Shown here in pieces: positions 45,885 through 54,436 of a stretch of DNA of 64,000 nt. Origin of the DNA: Candidatus Polarisedimenticolaceae bacterium (GTDB lineage: Bacteria > Acidobacteriota > Polarisedimenticolia > Polarisedimenticolales > DASRJG01). The position numbers and the translations under genes are program-made. The stretch is from NCBI GenBank assembly GCA_036275915.1, contig DASUCV010000018.1:186001-250000 (forward strand), written 5' to 3'. A model generated the notes under the pieces. It was not told the origin of the DNA. It searched no databases and saw only the letters and a list, made by a program, of their open reading frames with translations. Numbering within the stretch: the first letter of the stretch is position 1; the number at the start of each line of letters is the position of its first letter.

Positions 45885-46586
45885 ATGCGTCGCGGGGCAA
45901 TCATCCTGTCCACCGTCCTTCTCTGCTCGGCGCGGGCTCGCGCGACCGACCTCGTCATGTTCGAGGACGGGCGAGGGATCCGGGTTCGGGCGATCGACGT
46001 GGCCGACGGTGTCGCGCAGCTCACCCTTGAAGACGGCGGCACGGTCGGCGTGCCGCTGCTCTCGGTGGTCTCGATCGAGCGCGCGGTCGACCCGGGCGAC
46101 CTGCTCCCTCAAGCCCCGCCGCCCGACACGGAAGCCGCGGTGCGCCTCGCCGACGCCTTGCGGACAGGGGAGAAGTGGCGCGAGGCGGCGGGCAAGTACG
46201 CCGACATCCTCGCGGCGGCGGCCGACCGGCATTCGATCGATCGCGCGCTCCTCGCGGCGGTCGCCAAGATCGAGTCGAATTTCAATCCGTTCGCGATCTC
46301 GCCGCGCGGTGCCTGCGGGTTCCTGCAGCTCATGCCGAAGACCGCCAAACGGTTCGGCGTCAAGAGCGTCTTCGACGTCGAGCAGAACGTCGAGGGCGGC
46401 GCCGCCTACCTGCGCTGGCTGCTCGACCGGTTCGACGGCCGCATCGACCTCGCCCTCGCCGGCTACAACGCGGGTGAGGGGGCGGTCGACAAGCATCACG
46501 GGATCCCGCCGTTCGCCGAGACGCAGTGGTACGTGATCAAGGTCCTCGACAATGCGTCGAAGACCGGTCAGTCCGCGCCGCGCTGA
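45885..46586 (+). CDS. Exported lytic transglycosylase, SLT family
   Basis: A 233-residue periplasmic protein from ATG 45885. A signal peptide covers residues 1-20 (IILSTVLLCSARARA). A small beta-rich domain follows (about 21-75, VMFEDGRGIRVRAIDVADG), then the SLT domain with catalytic E130 in AKIESNFNPFAISPRGACG, GFLQLMPKTAKRFGV and AGYNAGEGAVDKHHGIPPF (about 188-206). It cleaves the MurNAc-GlcNAc bond of peptidoglycan with 1,6-anhydro product formation. There is no Shine-Dalgarno sequence before the ATG, consistent with a leaderless mRNA. The 3' end overlaps a convergent gene by 19 bases. Confidence 0.9.
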   Translation: MRRGAIILSTVLLCSARARATDLVMFEDGRGIRVRAIDVADGVAQLTLEDGGTVGVPLLSVVSIERAVDPGDLLPQAPPPDTEAAVRLADALRTGEKWREAAGKYADILAAAADRHSIDRALLAAVAKIESNFNPFAISPRGACGFLQLMPKTAKRFGVKSVFDVEQNVEGGAAYLRWLLDRFDGRIDLALAGYNAGEGAVDKHHGIPPFAETQWYVIKVLDNASKTGQSAPR

Positions 46587-47698
46587 GCCGCGCCGAGGAC
46601 CCCCCGCACGAAAGGCACGACCGGATCGGCGGCGATCGCCGGTCCGGGGCCGCTGCCGATCAGGCGCCAGCCCGTGCTGCCGTCGGCGAGGAGGAGCGAC
46701 TCGCCATGGGGCAGGTCGGCGGAGGCGCTCTCGCGCGCGAGACGCGCCCAGCCGTGGGTGACATAAGCCGATTCCGACACCGCGCACCACGTCGCGGAAA
46801 GCGCCTGGGCGCGAGCGACGAGCGGGCTCGTCGCCGGGGAACCGCGATGCGCGTCGATCGCCTCGTGGACGAGACGCTCGGAGCGGGCGACGAACGCCGC
46901 GTCTCCGTCGATCGCCATCGCGAGCCGCCCGCCCGCCGAGGCGGCCCTGAAGAGCCCGACGGGCACGTCGCGGTAGCGCGCGATCGAGGCGCGGTCGGTG
47001 AGGGCGGCGAGCGCGAAGACAGTGTCGAAGAGCGACCGCAGGCGATCGGAGCGCTTCAGCTCGACGGCGACGAGGGCCTCGGGGGCGCCCCCGGGCGGCG
47101 GCTCGTAGAGCGCGAACAGCACGAGCCCGCCGAGGTCCTCGGCGAGCTGCGCGCGGAGCGGACGTCCCAGCACACGCTCCGCGAGATCGGCGCGGGCGCG
47201 CCAGTCGTCGAGCGCAGCGCCGCCGAAGTCCGGGTCGGCGAGCCTCGCGGGCACGATGCGCGCGGCTTCGACGGCGCTGGGCGTGCCCGGAAGCGTGCCC
47301 CACAGCGCCGAGGACGAAGGTCCCCGAACGTCGCGATCGAGCAGGGAGAAGACGGCGGCGTCGTCGAGCCGCCAGCTCTCCCCGTTCGCGCGGATCTCAC
47401 CGCGCGCGCGAGCGGGCAATGCGTCTCCGAGCTTGGAGAGCCCGTGCTCGGTGAGGCGCTCGCGCAGGAGGGCCGGGGGCGCCAGGTCGAGACGGAGCGT
47501 TCCGTCGGACGTGCGCTCGGCGGCGAGGAGCGCCCCGGCGGGCACGATCGACCGGTAATAGGGCACGGTCCGGAGAAGCGCATGCGGATCTCCGGGATGT
47601 GCGTCCGGTGCCGTGCCGCGCACGGCGAACCGCCAGACGGCAACGGCGGCGATGACGAGAACGACGAGCGCGAGCGTCGCCGCGAGGCGACGGCTCAT
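46568..47698 (-). CDS. Membrane-anchored extracytoplasmic protein, unknown
   Basis: A 376-residue protein from ATG 47698. An N-terminal anchor (LAATLALVVLVIAAVAVWRFAV at about 5-26) is followed by an all-periplasmic domain of about 350 residues with no Cys-rich or catalytic motif I recognise. Repeated ALxARxR and ASAGGRLAMAIDGDAAFVAR-like segments give an Ala/Arg-rich composition resembling solute-binding or DUF3352-type bacterial proteins, but I cannot assign a family. It is translationally coupled to the TPR gene upstream (4-base overlap), so the two probably act together in the envelope. Confidence 0.65.
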   Translation of the reverse strand: MSRRLAATLALVVLVIAAVAVWRFAVRGTAPDAHPGDPHALLRTVPYYRSIVPAGALLAAERTSDGTLRLDLAPPALLRERLTEHGLSKLGDALPARARGEIRANGESWRLDDAAVFSLLDRDVRGPSSSALWGTLPGTPSAVEAARIVPARLADPDFGGAALDDWRARADLAERVLGRPLRAQLAEDLGGLVLFALYEPPPGGAPEALVAVELKRSDRLRSLFDTVFALAALTDRASIARYRDVPVGLFRAASAGGRLAMAIDGDAAFVARSERLVHEAIDAHRGSPATSPLVARAQALSATWCAVSESAYVTHGWARLARESASADLPHGESLLLADGSTGWRLIGSGPGPAIAADPVVPFVRGVLGAAQRGAD

Positions 47699-49011
47699 GC
47701 GCCGGCCCGGAACGGCGCCTGCTGGTAGAAGACCGCCGCGTCCTTCGCCGCGAAGCCTGGCGTGTCGGCCGCGCGCTTGTAGTACTCGATCGCTTTCGCG
47801 CGATCACCCATGAGATCCGCGGCCTGTCCCTGGCGGAGCTGGCATCCCGCTTTGACGGCGGGCGGCAGCGGCCCGTTCGCCGCGCGCTCGAGCAGGGTGA
47901 TCGCTTCGCCGGGTTTCCCCTGGCGCAGCTGCGCGTCGCCCGCGATGAGCGCCAGGACCGGCCGCTCGGGGGCGGCATCGGCGAGCGCGATCAGGTGACC
48001 CGCGTCGGCCGGAATCGTCTTCCAGTCGATCCCTTCCGCGAGCTTCTGCGCCGCCGCCTCGATCTGCAAGAGGTCTCTCGTGATCGACGCCGTCAGGCCG
48101 TTTCCCGACGCGAGGGCCGCATGCGCCGTCGCCCGCGCCCGATCGGGGCGGAGGGCGCCGAACTCGGCGCGCGCGCGCAGGAGGTCGATCGAGCGCAGGA
48201 CGACCGGATCGACGTCCCGGAGCGTCGCCGCACGCTCCGCCGCCTTCGTGAGCGCGGCGATCGCCGCGTCGTTGCGTCCGAGCGAGATGTCGAGGCGCGC
48301 GGAGGCGTAGAGGCTTGCGATCGCGTCGGGAGCCGCCTGGAGGAGGAGATCCCGCTGCTCGAGGGCGCGCGCGTACTGCTGCTCGTGGCGCTGCGCATAA
48401 AGGGTGATGAGAAGGATGCGTGCCTCGAACGCGAAGTGCGGGCTCTCGCGGGCGGCCGTTTCGAGCTGCTCGATCCCGCGCTCGCGGTTGCCGGCCGGAA
48501 TGAACAGGAGCGCGCGCAAGCCTTTGACGAACGACGGGAGCGCGTCGGCCATGTAGTTGTAGGTGCCGAGGCCGAAGTACGCGTCGCTGGCTTGCGCCCC
48601 GTCGCGGACCGCCTCCTCGAGGGTCTTCTTCGCCTTCTTCGCCTCGAACGCCGCCGCCATCGGCCGCTTCTGCCAGGCACGGAGCTGGGCGAGGAGCAGG
48701 TGAGCGTTCCCGCTCCACAGGAGCGTGTCGTCGTCCTCCGCGGCCACGACCCCGTTGAGCTGGTGCTCGAAGAGAGCCTGGAGCTCGAGATTGTCGTCGT
48801 CGAACACGAGGCGCCACCACGTGATGAATGCCGCGAGGAAGCGGCGCTCCACGTCGTCACCGGCCGCCGCGTTCTTCTCGACCGCCGCAGCGAATCGGGC
48901 GTCGTGGAGCAGGCTGGAATAGGCGGTTTGGTCGTGGTCGGCCGCCCGCGCCGGGGGGGCCGCCGCCGCACAAAACACCGCGCCCACGACAATCCAGGCC
49001 GCCGTTCTCAC
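47695..49011 (-). CDS. Exported tetratricopeptide-repeat protein
   Basis: A 438-residue protein from GTG 49011 with AAGGAAA upstream. It has a signal peptide (WIVVGAVFCAAAAPPARAA, about 5-23) and then a helical repeat array. Visible TPR-like units include FGLGTYNYMADALPSF, GIEQLETAARESPHFAFEARILL, RNDAAIAALTKAAERAATL, KPGEAITLLERAANGPLP and DRAKAIEYYKRAADTPGF near the C terminus. TPR arrays are protein-binding scaffolds. The gene precedes and overlaps the membrane-anchored unknown gene, suggesting an envelope complex. A TATAAT hexamer on the minus strand at 49064-49059 may be part of its promoter. Confidence 0.8.
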   Translation of the reverse strand: MRTAAWIVVGAVFCAAAAPPARAADHDQTAYSSLLHDARFAAAVEKNAAAGDDVERRFLAAFITWWRLVFDDDNLELQALFEHQLNGVVAAEDDDTLLWSGNAHLLLAQLRAWQKRPMAAAFEAKKAKKTLEEAVRDGAQASDAYFGLGTYNYMADALPSFVKGLRALLFIPAGNRERGIEQLETAARESPHFAFEARILLITLYAQRHEQQYARALEQRDLLLQAAPDAIASLYASARLDISLGRNDAAIAALTKAAERAATLRDVDPVVLRSIDLLRARAEFGALRPDRARATAHAALASGNGLTASITRDLLQIEAAAQKLAEGIDWKTIPADAGHLIALADAAPERPVLALIAGDAQLRQGKPGEAITLLERAANGPLPPAVKAGCQLRQGQAADLMGDRAKAIEYYKRAADTPGFAAKDAAVFYQQAPFRAGA

Positions 49012-49058
49012 GCGACTTTCCTTTCCGTCGGCGATCTCTATATTGTGATGCGGGGGAC

Positions 49059-49064
49059 ATTATA
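49059..49064 (-). promoter_or_regulatory. Candidate -10 element for the TPR gene
   Basis: A perfect TATAAT reads on the minus strand. It predicts a leader of about 40 bases before GTG 49011. No good -35 is found at 16-18 bases, so support is weak. On the plus strand TATATT (49039-49044) could serve the divergent DUF4388 gene. Confidence 0.3.
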
Positions 49065-49116
49065 GGTTCGTCGACGCGGGGGAGCCGGGCTCCTGCGCCA
49101 CTGGGGTGATGCCGGG

Positions 49117-50601
49117 ATGCAGGCCACGTTCAGCAGCCAGACGCTCGCGGAGATCTTCCGCGATCTCTACCTGGGAGAGCGCTCGGGAGTCCTCGAGCTC
49201 TCTCGCAGCGGCGTCGACAAGAGGATCTTCTTCGATCGCGGCATGATCCTCTTCGCTGAGTCGAACGCGGACGACGAAGACCTCGGCCGCCGGCTCGTCA
49301 ACGAAGGCAAGATCTCGCCGGGGGCGCTCGCCGAGGCGCGGCGCAACATCAGCGAGTCGAAGGATCTCGCCCAGGCCCTCGTCAACCGGGGTCTGATCGG
49401 CAAGGAGACCCTCTCGCACACGGTGAGGTATCTCGTCGAGCGGGTCGTTCAGTCCTCGTTCCAGTGGGAGGGCGGCACGGCCCGCTTCAGCGACGGCTGG
49501 CTGCTGCAGGAGATCTTCGAGAGCGACATCCTCCTCACCTTCGAGGTCATCCTCGGCGGGATCGGCTCGATGGTCGAATTCGGCCCGATCCAGGAGGCGA
49601 TGAAGGGGCTCGACAACCGGCTCAAGCTCCGCCGCCCGACGCCGGTGCCGATCGAGCGGCTCGCTCTCTCGCCGGCACACGGCTACATCCTGTCGCGCAT
49701 CGACGGCACGTCGAAGCTCGACGACATCCTGGCGCTCCTCCCTCCCGGAGAGGAGGGGCTGACGTGCCGGTTCCTGTACGGCCTCCTCGTCATGGGGGTC
49801 GTGGTCTACGACCCGCCGGTCGGGGAAGGGCCGTTCCGGGTCGGCGCGATCCTGCGCGACCACGCCGACGCGGTCGCGCTCGAGCGGGTGCAGGAGAAGC
49901 TCATCCTCGAGACCTACGAAGGGCTGAAGAACAAGAACCCCCAGGAGATCCTCGGCCTCACGTCGCAGAACGTCACGCGTGAGGCGGTCGAGCGCGCGTA
50001 CCAAGACGCCAAGGACCTCGTCAGCCGCGACCGCATCCTGCCGCGCATCCGCGAAAAACTGCGCTCGGAGCTCGGGCTCATCGAGAGCCGCCTCGTCGAG
50101 GCGTATCTGACCCTGACCCAGGCGCGCAGCGAGCCGAAGGCGGTGGAAGCGGGCAGCGGAGTCGGCGAGTCGCACGTCGACGGGATGCTCGTGCGCGTCG
50201 AGATGGACAAGACCCGGAACAAGATGGCGGTCGAGGAGAACGCGCGCCTGGCGGAGCAGTACTACGCGAAGGCGAAGAAGTTCCTCCGCGAGGCCGACTA
50301 CTACAACGCCATCCAGTACGGGAAGCTCGCGATCAGCTACGCGCCCGAGGACGCCCGCTTCTACTTCCTGCTCGGCGAGTGCCAGGTCAAGAATCCCGAC
50401 CAGCGGTGGCAGCGCATGGCCGAGCAGAACTATTTGAAGGCCGCCGAGCTCGACCAGTGGAACGTCGAGTATCGGGTCTCGCTCGGGAAGTTCTACAAGC
50501 GTCGCGGGCTCAAGCTCCGGGCCAAGAAGCAGTTCGAGGAGGCCCTCCAGCTCTCGCCGACGCACGAGGCCGCGCTCAAGGAGCTCGAAGCGCTCGCCTG
50601 A
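49117..50601 (+). CDS. DUF4388 (PATAN) and TPR protein
   Basis: A 494-residue cytoplasmic protein. The N terminus (SSQTLAEIFRDLYLGERSGVLELSR, about 6-30, with KRIFFDRGMILFAESN) is the DUF4388/PATAN fold found in regulators of gliding, secretion and two-component systems in Myxococcota, Acidobacteriota and cyanobacteria. A middle region of about 200-350 contains YILSRIDGTSKLDDILALLP and helical segments. The C-terminal 120 residues hold TPR-like repeats (AEQYYAKAKKFLREADYYNAIQYGKLAI; NYLKAAELDQWNVEYRVSLGKFYKRRG). Its output is unknown. A protein-binding signalling adaptor is likely. It precedes the DUF177-fab operon by 72 bases. Confidence 0.82.
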   Translation: MQATFSSQTLAEIFRDLYLGERSGVLELSRSGVDKRIFFDRGMILFAESNADDEDLGRRLVNEGKISPGALAEARRNISESKDLAQALVNRGLIGKETLSHTVRYLVERVVQSSFQWEGGTARFSDGWLLQEIFESDILLTFEVILGGIGSMVEFGPIQEAMKGLDNRLKLRRPTPVPIERLALSPAHGYILSRIDGTSKLDDILALLPPGEEGLTCRFLYGLLVMGVVVYDPPVGEGPFRVGAILRDHADAVALERVQEKLILETYEGLKNKNPQEILGLTSQNVTREAVERAYQDAKDLVSRDRILPRIREKLRSELGLIESRLVEAYLTLTQARSEPKAVEAGSGVGESHVDGMLVRVEMDKTRNKMAVEENARLAEQYYAKAKKFLREADYYNAIQYGKLAISYAPEDARFYFLLGECQVKNPDQRWQRMAEQNYLKAAELDQWNVEYRVSLGKFYKRRGLKLRAKKQFEEALQLSPTHEAALKELEALA

Positions 50602-50625
50602 TTTCCCCGTCCCGCCGCGCTTTTA

Positions 50626-50653
50626 TTGACAGCCGAAGGCCCCTTGCTATAAT
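50626..50653 (+). promoter_or_regulatory. Consensus sigma-70 promoter of the DUF177-rpmF-fab operon
   Basis: TTGACA (50626-50631), a 16-base spacer and TGC-TATAAT (hexamer 50648-50653) form a near-perfect promoter that also has an extended -10. The predicted start near 50660 leaves a leader of about 14 bases before ATG 50674, with GGAAAG as a possible Shine-Dalgarno. It is the strongest promoter by eye in the window. Confidence 0.8.
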
Positions 50654-50673
50654 CCGCGGTCTTCGGAAAGCAC

Positions 50674-51204
50674 ATGTTCATTGATATTAATAGTCTAGGG
50701 CCCGAAGGCCTCGCCTTCGAGCGCTCACTTCGCTTGGACGGTCTCGAAGGGCCGAGCCGCGAACGTTTGCCGGTCGTGCCGGCGCGCCTCGCGGGCTCGC
50801 TCAGTCCGGGAGGGCGCGGGCCGCATCTCGAGGGAAGCCTCGAGGCGGTCGTACCGCTCACGTGCAGCCGCTGCCTCGAGCCGTTTCCTTGGAGCGTCCA
50901 CTCGGACTTCGACCTGGTCGTAGTGCGGGAGGAACCGGCGCTCGCCGAGGACGACGACGAACTCGATGAGGACGCCGCGGAGGCGCTCGTCGCCCCCGAG
51001 GGAAAGATCGGGCTCGAAGACTTGGCCAAGGAACAGCTCTACCTCAACCTTCCCCTGAAACCGATCTGCCGGCCCGATTGCAAGGGGTTGTGCACCTCCT
51101 GCGGCGCCAACCGCAACACGACGACCTGCGGCTGCGCGACCGAAGCCGTCGACCCCCGCATGGCGCCGCTGCTCGAGTTCCGCAAGAAGAAGATCGACTC
51201 CTAG
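50674..51204 (+). CDS. DUF177 (YceD-like) 23S rRNA accumulation protein
   Basis: A 176-residue protein. DUF177/YceD proteins sit before rpmF in most bacteria and affect 23S rRNA levels. Visible features are VVPLTCSRCLEPF (about 60-72), an acidic run of about residues 90-107, and a C-terminal Cys cluster KPICRPDCKGLCTSCG (about 130-145), which probably binds zinc. The first nine codons after ATG are unusually A/T-rich (ATT, AAT, AGT, CTA) compared with the rest of the gene, which probably keeps the initiation region unstructured. It is first in the operon with rpmF and the fatty-acid genes. Confidence 0.87.
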   Translation: MFIDINSLGPEGLAFERSLRLDGLEGPSRERLPVVPARLAGSLSPGGRGPHLEGSLEAVVPLTCSRCLEPFPWSVHSDFDLVVVREEPALAEDDDELDEDAAEALVAPEGKIGLEDLAKEQLYLNLPLKPICRPDCKGLCTSCGANRNTTTCGCATEAVDPRMAPLLEFRKKKIDS

Positions 51205-51228
51205 CGCTCGCGCGCACGAGGTCCTCCG

Positions 51229-51411
51229 ATGCCGAATCCCAAGAGACGTCACTCTCGCGCGAGGCGCGACAAGCGTCGCGCGCACGACGCGCTGGCTCAG
51301 CCCGGCGTGTCCGTGTGCCCCAATTGCCAGGAGCGCAAGCTCCCGCACCGCGTGTGCCCGCACTGCGGCCACTACAAGGGCCGCGAGGTCGTCGAGCCGC
51401 CGTCAGCCTGA
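51229..51411 (+). CDS. rpmF: 50S ribosomal protein L32
   Basis: A 60-residue L32 with the N-terminal [19 protein letters not shown] and a zinc ribbon of two CXXC pairs: CPNC and CPHC in [14 protein letters not shown]. Length and both Cys pairs are standard, indicating the zinc-containing form. It is located 24 bases after DUF177 and 59 bases before fabH, the usual order linking ribosome and lipid synthesis. TATGAT at 51426-51431 may provide an internal promoter for fabH, but no -35 is apparent. Confidence 0.96.
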   Translation: MPNPKRRHSRARRDKRRAHDALAQPGVSVCPNCQERKLPHRVCPHCGHYKGREVVEPPSA

Positions 51412-51470
51412 CCTGACGAGGGGGGTATGATCGGCCGCCGCGCCCGCTCCTTCGGCGTGGAGGAGGGTGG

Positions 51471-52457
51471 ATGGGGAGTCGCAGCGCCATCGTGACGGGG
51501 ACCGGTATGAGTGTCCCCGAGCGCGTGATGACGAATCATGACCTCGAGCGCATCGTCGAGACGAGCGACGATTGGATCCGCACCCGGACCGGCATCCGTG
51601 AGCGGCGGATCGCCGAACCGCACGAGTACATGTCGCAGTTCGCCATCGAGGCCGGCCGGCGCGCCGTCGACATGGCCGGTCTGACCCCCGAAGCGATCGA
51701 GATCATCATCTGCGCCACGGTGACCCCCGACGTCCCGATTCCGGCGACGGCCTGTTTCATCCAGCACGGGCTCGGCTGCAAGAACGCGGCCGCCTTCGAC
51801 ATGTCGGCAGGCTGCTCGGGCTTCATCTACGCGCAATCGGTCGCGAAGCAGTTCATCGTCAGCGGCCGATGCAAGCACGTGCTCGTCATCGGCGCGGAGC
51901 TCCTGAGCAAGTTCCTCGATTGGACCGACCGCACGACCTGCGTCATCTTCGCCGACGGCGCCGGCGCCGCGGTGATGAGCGAGGGCGAGGAGCCGCGCGG
52001 CGTCCTCGCCTCGGCCATGCACACCGACGGCAGCATGAGCGACTTCATCTGCATGGAAGGTGGCGGATCGCGGTATCCGGCGAGCGCCGAAACCGTCGCG
52101 GCGGGCAAGCACTTCATCACGATGCGCGGGAACGAGACGTTCAAGATCGCGGTGCGCTCGCTCGAGGACGTTTCGCGCGAAGTGCTCGCGAAGGCCGGAC
52201 TGACACCGGACGACGTCACGTGGTTCATCCCGCACCAGGCGAACCTGCGGATCCTCTCCGCGGTCGGCGATCGCCTCGGCATCCCGGCCGAGCGGTCATG
52301 GGTCAACGTCGACCGTTACGGCAACACCTCGGCGGCGTCGATCCCGATCGCGCTCGACGAGGCGGTGCGCGCGGGGAAGGTCAAGCGCGGCGACGTCGTG
52401 CTCATGGCGGCGTTCGGCGCGGGGCTGACCTGGGCGGCCTCGGTGGTGCGCTGGTGA
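51471..52457 (+). CDS. fabH: 3-oxoacyl-[ACP] synthase III
   Basis: A 328-residue KAS III, ATG 51471 after GGAGGAGGG. The catalytic triad is C115 (DMSAGCSGF), H255 (IPHQANLRI) and N285 (YGNTSAASIP). RTRTGIRERRI near the N terminus (about 38-48) lines the CoA-binding site. It starts fatty-acid synthesis by condensing an acyl-CoA with malonyl-ACP. plsX, which often sits between rpmF and fabH, is absent here. It overlaps fabD by 4 bases. Confidence 0.97.
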   Translation: MGSRSAIVTGTGMSVPERVMTNHDLERIVETSDDWIRTRTGIRERRIAEPHEYMSQFAIEAGRRAVDMAGLTPEAIEIIICATVTPDVPIPATACFIQHGLGCKNAAAFDMSAGCSGFIYAQSVAKQFIVSGRCKHVLVIGAELLSKFLDWTDRTTCVIFADGAGAAVMSEGEEPRGVLASAMHTDGSMSDFICMEGGGSRYPASAETVAAGKHFITMRGNETFKIAVRSLEDVSREVLAKAGLTPDDVTWFIPHQANLRILSAVGDRLGIPAERSWVNVDRYGNTSAASIPIALDEAVRAGKVKRGDVVLMAAFGAGLTWAASVVRW

Positions 52458-53389
52458 AGTCGTTCGTCGCGCTGTTTCCGGGCCAGGGATCTCAGTATCC
52501 GGGGATGGGGAAGGACCTCGCCGCCGATCCCGTGGCCGCTTCGGTGTTCGCCGAGGCCGACGCCGCGCTTGGCGAGCCGCTGAGCGAGACGTGCTTCGGC
52601 GGGACCGAGGCCGAGCTGGCGCGGACCGAGACGACGCAGCCGGCGATCCTCACGGTCGCCGTCGCGGCGTTCCGGCTCTACCTCGCGCGCGGCGGCCAGC
52701 CGCCTGCGGCGGCCGCCGGGCATTCGCTGGGCGAGTACGCGGCGCACGTCGCCGCGGGAACGCTCGGTTTCACGGACGCCGTGACGACCGTCCGCCGGCG
52801 CGGCCGTTTCATGCAGGAGGCCGTGCCCGCGGGCACAGGAGCGATGGCGGCGATCCTCGGGCTCGAACGTGCGATCCTCGAGCGTCTCTGTCTCGAGGAG
52901 GCGAAGGGTGAGATCGTCTCGTGCGCGAACTTCAACGGCGCGGGTCAGATCGTCGTCGCGGGCCATGCCGCGGCCGTCGCGCGCGTGGCCGCCGCGGCGT
53001 CGGCGGCCGGAGCGAAGCGGGCACTGCCGCTCCCGGTGAGCGCACCGTTCCATTGCGCCCTCATGGAGCCGGCGGCGCGGAGACTCTCCGAGGTCCTCTC
53101 CCGGATCGCGTTCGCCGATCCGTCGATCCCGGTCTACACGAACGTCGACGCCGCCCCGGTGGCTGCGGGCGACGTCGCGCGCGACGCGCTCGTCCGCCAG
53201 GTCGCCTCGTGCGTCCAATGGGAGGACGAGGTGGTGCGCATGGTCGACGATGGCCACGACACGTTCATCGAGTTCGGCCCCGGCAAGGTCCTCTCGAACC
53301 TCGTGCGCCGGATCCGGAAGGACGCGACGGTGCTCTCGGTGTCCGATCGTGCCGGTATCGACGCCGCCCTCGCGACCGTGGAGGCCTGA
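52454..53389 (+). CDS. fabD: Malonyl-CoA:ACP transacylase
   Basis: A 311-residue acyltransferase from GTG 52454. The start FVALFPGQGSQYPGMGKDL is standard, the catalytic serine is S91 in AGHSLGEYAAHVAAG, and the second catalytic residue, a histidine, lies in SAPFHCALMEPA (about 196-207). It moves malonyl groups from CoA to ACP. It lies between fabH and fabG with a 4-base overlap upstream and a 2-base gap downstream. Confidence 0.96.
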   Translation: MKSFVALFPGQGSQYPGMGKDLAADPVAASVFAEADAALGEPLSETCFGGTEAELARTETTQPAILTVAVAAFRLYLARGGQPPAAAAGHSLGEYAAHVAAGTLGFTDAVTTVRRRGRFMQEAVPAGTGAMAAILGLERAILERLCLEEAKGEIVSCANFNGAGQIVVAGHAAAVARVAAAASAAGAKRALPLPVSAPFHCALMEPAARRLSEVLSRIAFADPSIPVYTNVDAAPVAAGDVARDALVRQVASCVQWEDEVVRMVDDGHDTFIEFGPGKVLSNLVRRIRKDATVLSVSDRAGIDAALATVEA

Positions 53390-53391
53390 TC

Positions 53392-54138
53392 GTGGAACGA
53401 CCGTTCGAGGGGAAGACGGCGCTCGTCACCGGCGGCTCGCGAGGGATCGGGCGGGCGATCGCGGTCGAGCTCGCGCGGAAGGGCGCTTCGGTCGTCGTCG
53501 GGGCGAGGACGCGCGAGGCCGCGGCCGTGACAGCCGACGCCATCACGTCCTCCGGGGGGCAGGCCGTCCCCCTGGCCCTCGACATCGCGGACGCGGCATC
53601 GGTAGAATCCGCGCTCGGAGGGCTGCTCAAGGAGCGTGCTACACTCCCGCTCCTCGTCAACAATGCCGGGGTCACTCGGGACAATCTCCTCATGAGGATG
53701 AAGCCTGAGGAGTGGGCTCAAGTGATCGAAACGAACCTCACGGGGATCTACCGGCTGTGTCGCGCCGTCGTCCCCTCCATGGTCAAAGCGCGTTACGGGA
53801 GAATCGTGAACGTCACGTCGGTGGTGGCTCGTATCGGGAACGCAGGCCAGGTGAACTACGCCGCGTCGAAGGCGGGTATCGAGGGGTTCACCCGCTCGCT
53901 CGCCCGCGAGCTCGCGTCGCGCAACGTCACGGCGAACTGCGTCGCGCCCGGGTTCATCGACACCGACATGACGGCCGCGCTCACGGAGAAGCAGCGCGAG
54001 GCGCTCCTGGCACAGGTGCCGCTCGGCCGCCTCGGGACGGGAGACGACGTCGCCCACGCGGTATCGTGGCTCCTGAGCGACGCCGCTTCCTACGTCACGG
54101 GGATCACGCTGGACGTCAACGGCGGCATGGCGATGTGA
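53392..54138 (+). CDS. fabG: 3-oxoacyl-[ACP] reductase
   Basis: A 248-residue short-chain dehydrogenase from GTG 53392. The NADP-binding motif [12 protein letters not shown] is at about residues 14-25, [15 protein letters not shown] at about 87-101, and the catalytic Tyr156 and Lys160 are in YAASKAG. The PGFIDTDMT block near 185 completes the FabG pattern. It reduces 3-ketoacyl-ACP in the elongation cycle. Codons in the middle of the gene (53,700-53,850) are slightly less GC-rich than the flanks, but the effect is mild. Confidence 0.96.
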   Translation: MERPFEGKTALVTGGSRGIGRAIAVELARKGASVVVGARTREAAAVTADAITSSGGQAVPLALDIADAASVESALGGLLKERATLPLLVNNAGVTRDNLLMRMKPEEWAQVIETNLTGIYRLCRAVVPSMVKARYGRIVNVTSVVARIGNAGQVNYAASKAGIEGFTRSLARELASRNVTANCVAPGFIDTDMTAALTEKQREALLAQVPLGRLGTGDDVAHAVSWLLSDAASYVTGITLDVNGGMAM

Positions 54139-54194
54139 ATTTCCGCGCGCGGGGGGATGCCCTCGCACGCGATTCAGGACGGAGGATTGCAGGG

Positions 54195-54434
54195 ATGGCT
54201 TCCATCGAAGACAAGGTCAAGCACATCATCGTGGAGCAGCTGGGCGTCGACGAGGACGAGGTCAAGCCCGAGGCCCACTTCGTGGACGACTTGGGTGCCG
54301 ACTCGCTCGACGTCGTCGAGCTCGTCATGGCTCTCGAAGAGGCGTTCGGTCTCGAGATCTCCGACGAGGACGCCGAGAAGCTCACCACCGTGAAGCAGGC
54401 CGTCGATTACATCGGGGCCCACGCCAAGGTCTGA
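54195..54434 (+). CDS. acpP: Acyl carrier protein
   Basis: A 79-residue ACP, ATG 54195 with an AGGG Shine-Dalgarno-like sequence close by and GGAGG at 54180-54184. The phosphopantetheine serine is S37 in [16 protein letters not shown]. It is acidic and helical, of normal length. It carries the growing acyl chain for the enzymes encoded on both sides. A holo-ACP synthase gene is not seen in the window. Confidence 0.97.
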   Translation: MASIEDKVKHIIVEQLGVDEDEVKPEAHFVDDLGADSLDVVELVMALEEAFGLEISDEDAEKLTTVKQAVDYIGAHAKV

Positions 54435-54436
54435 CC

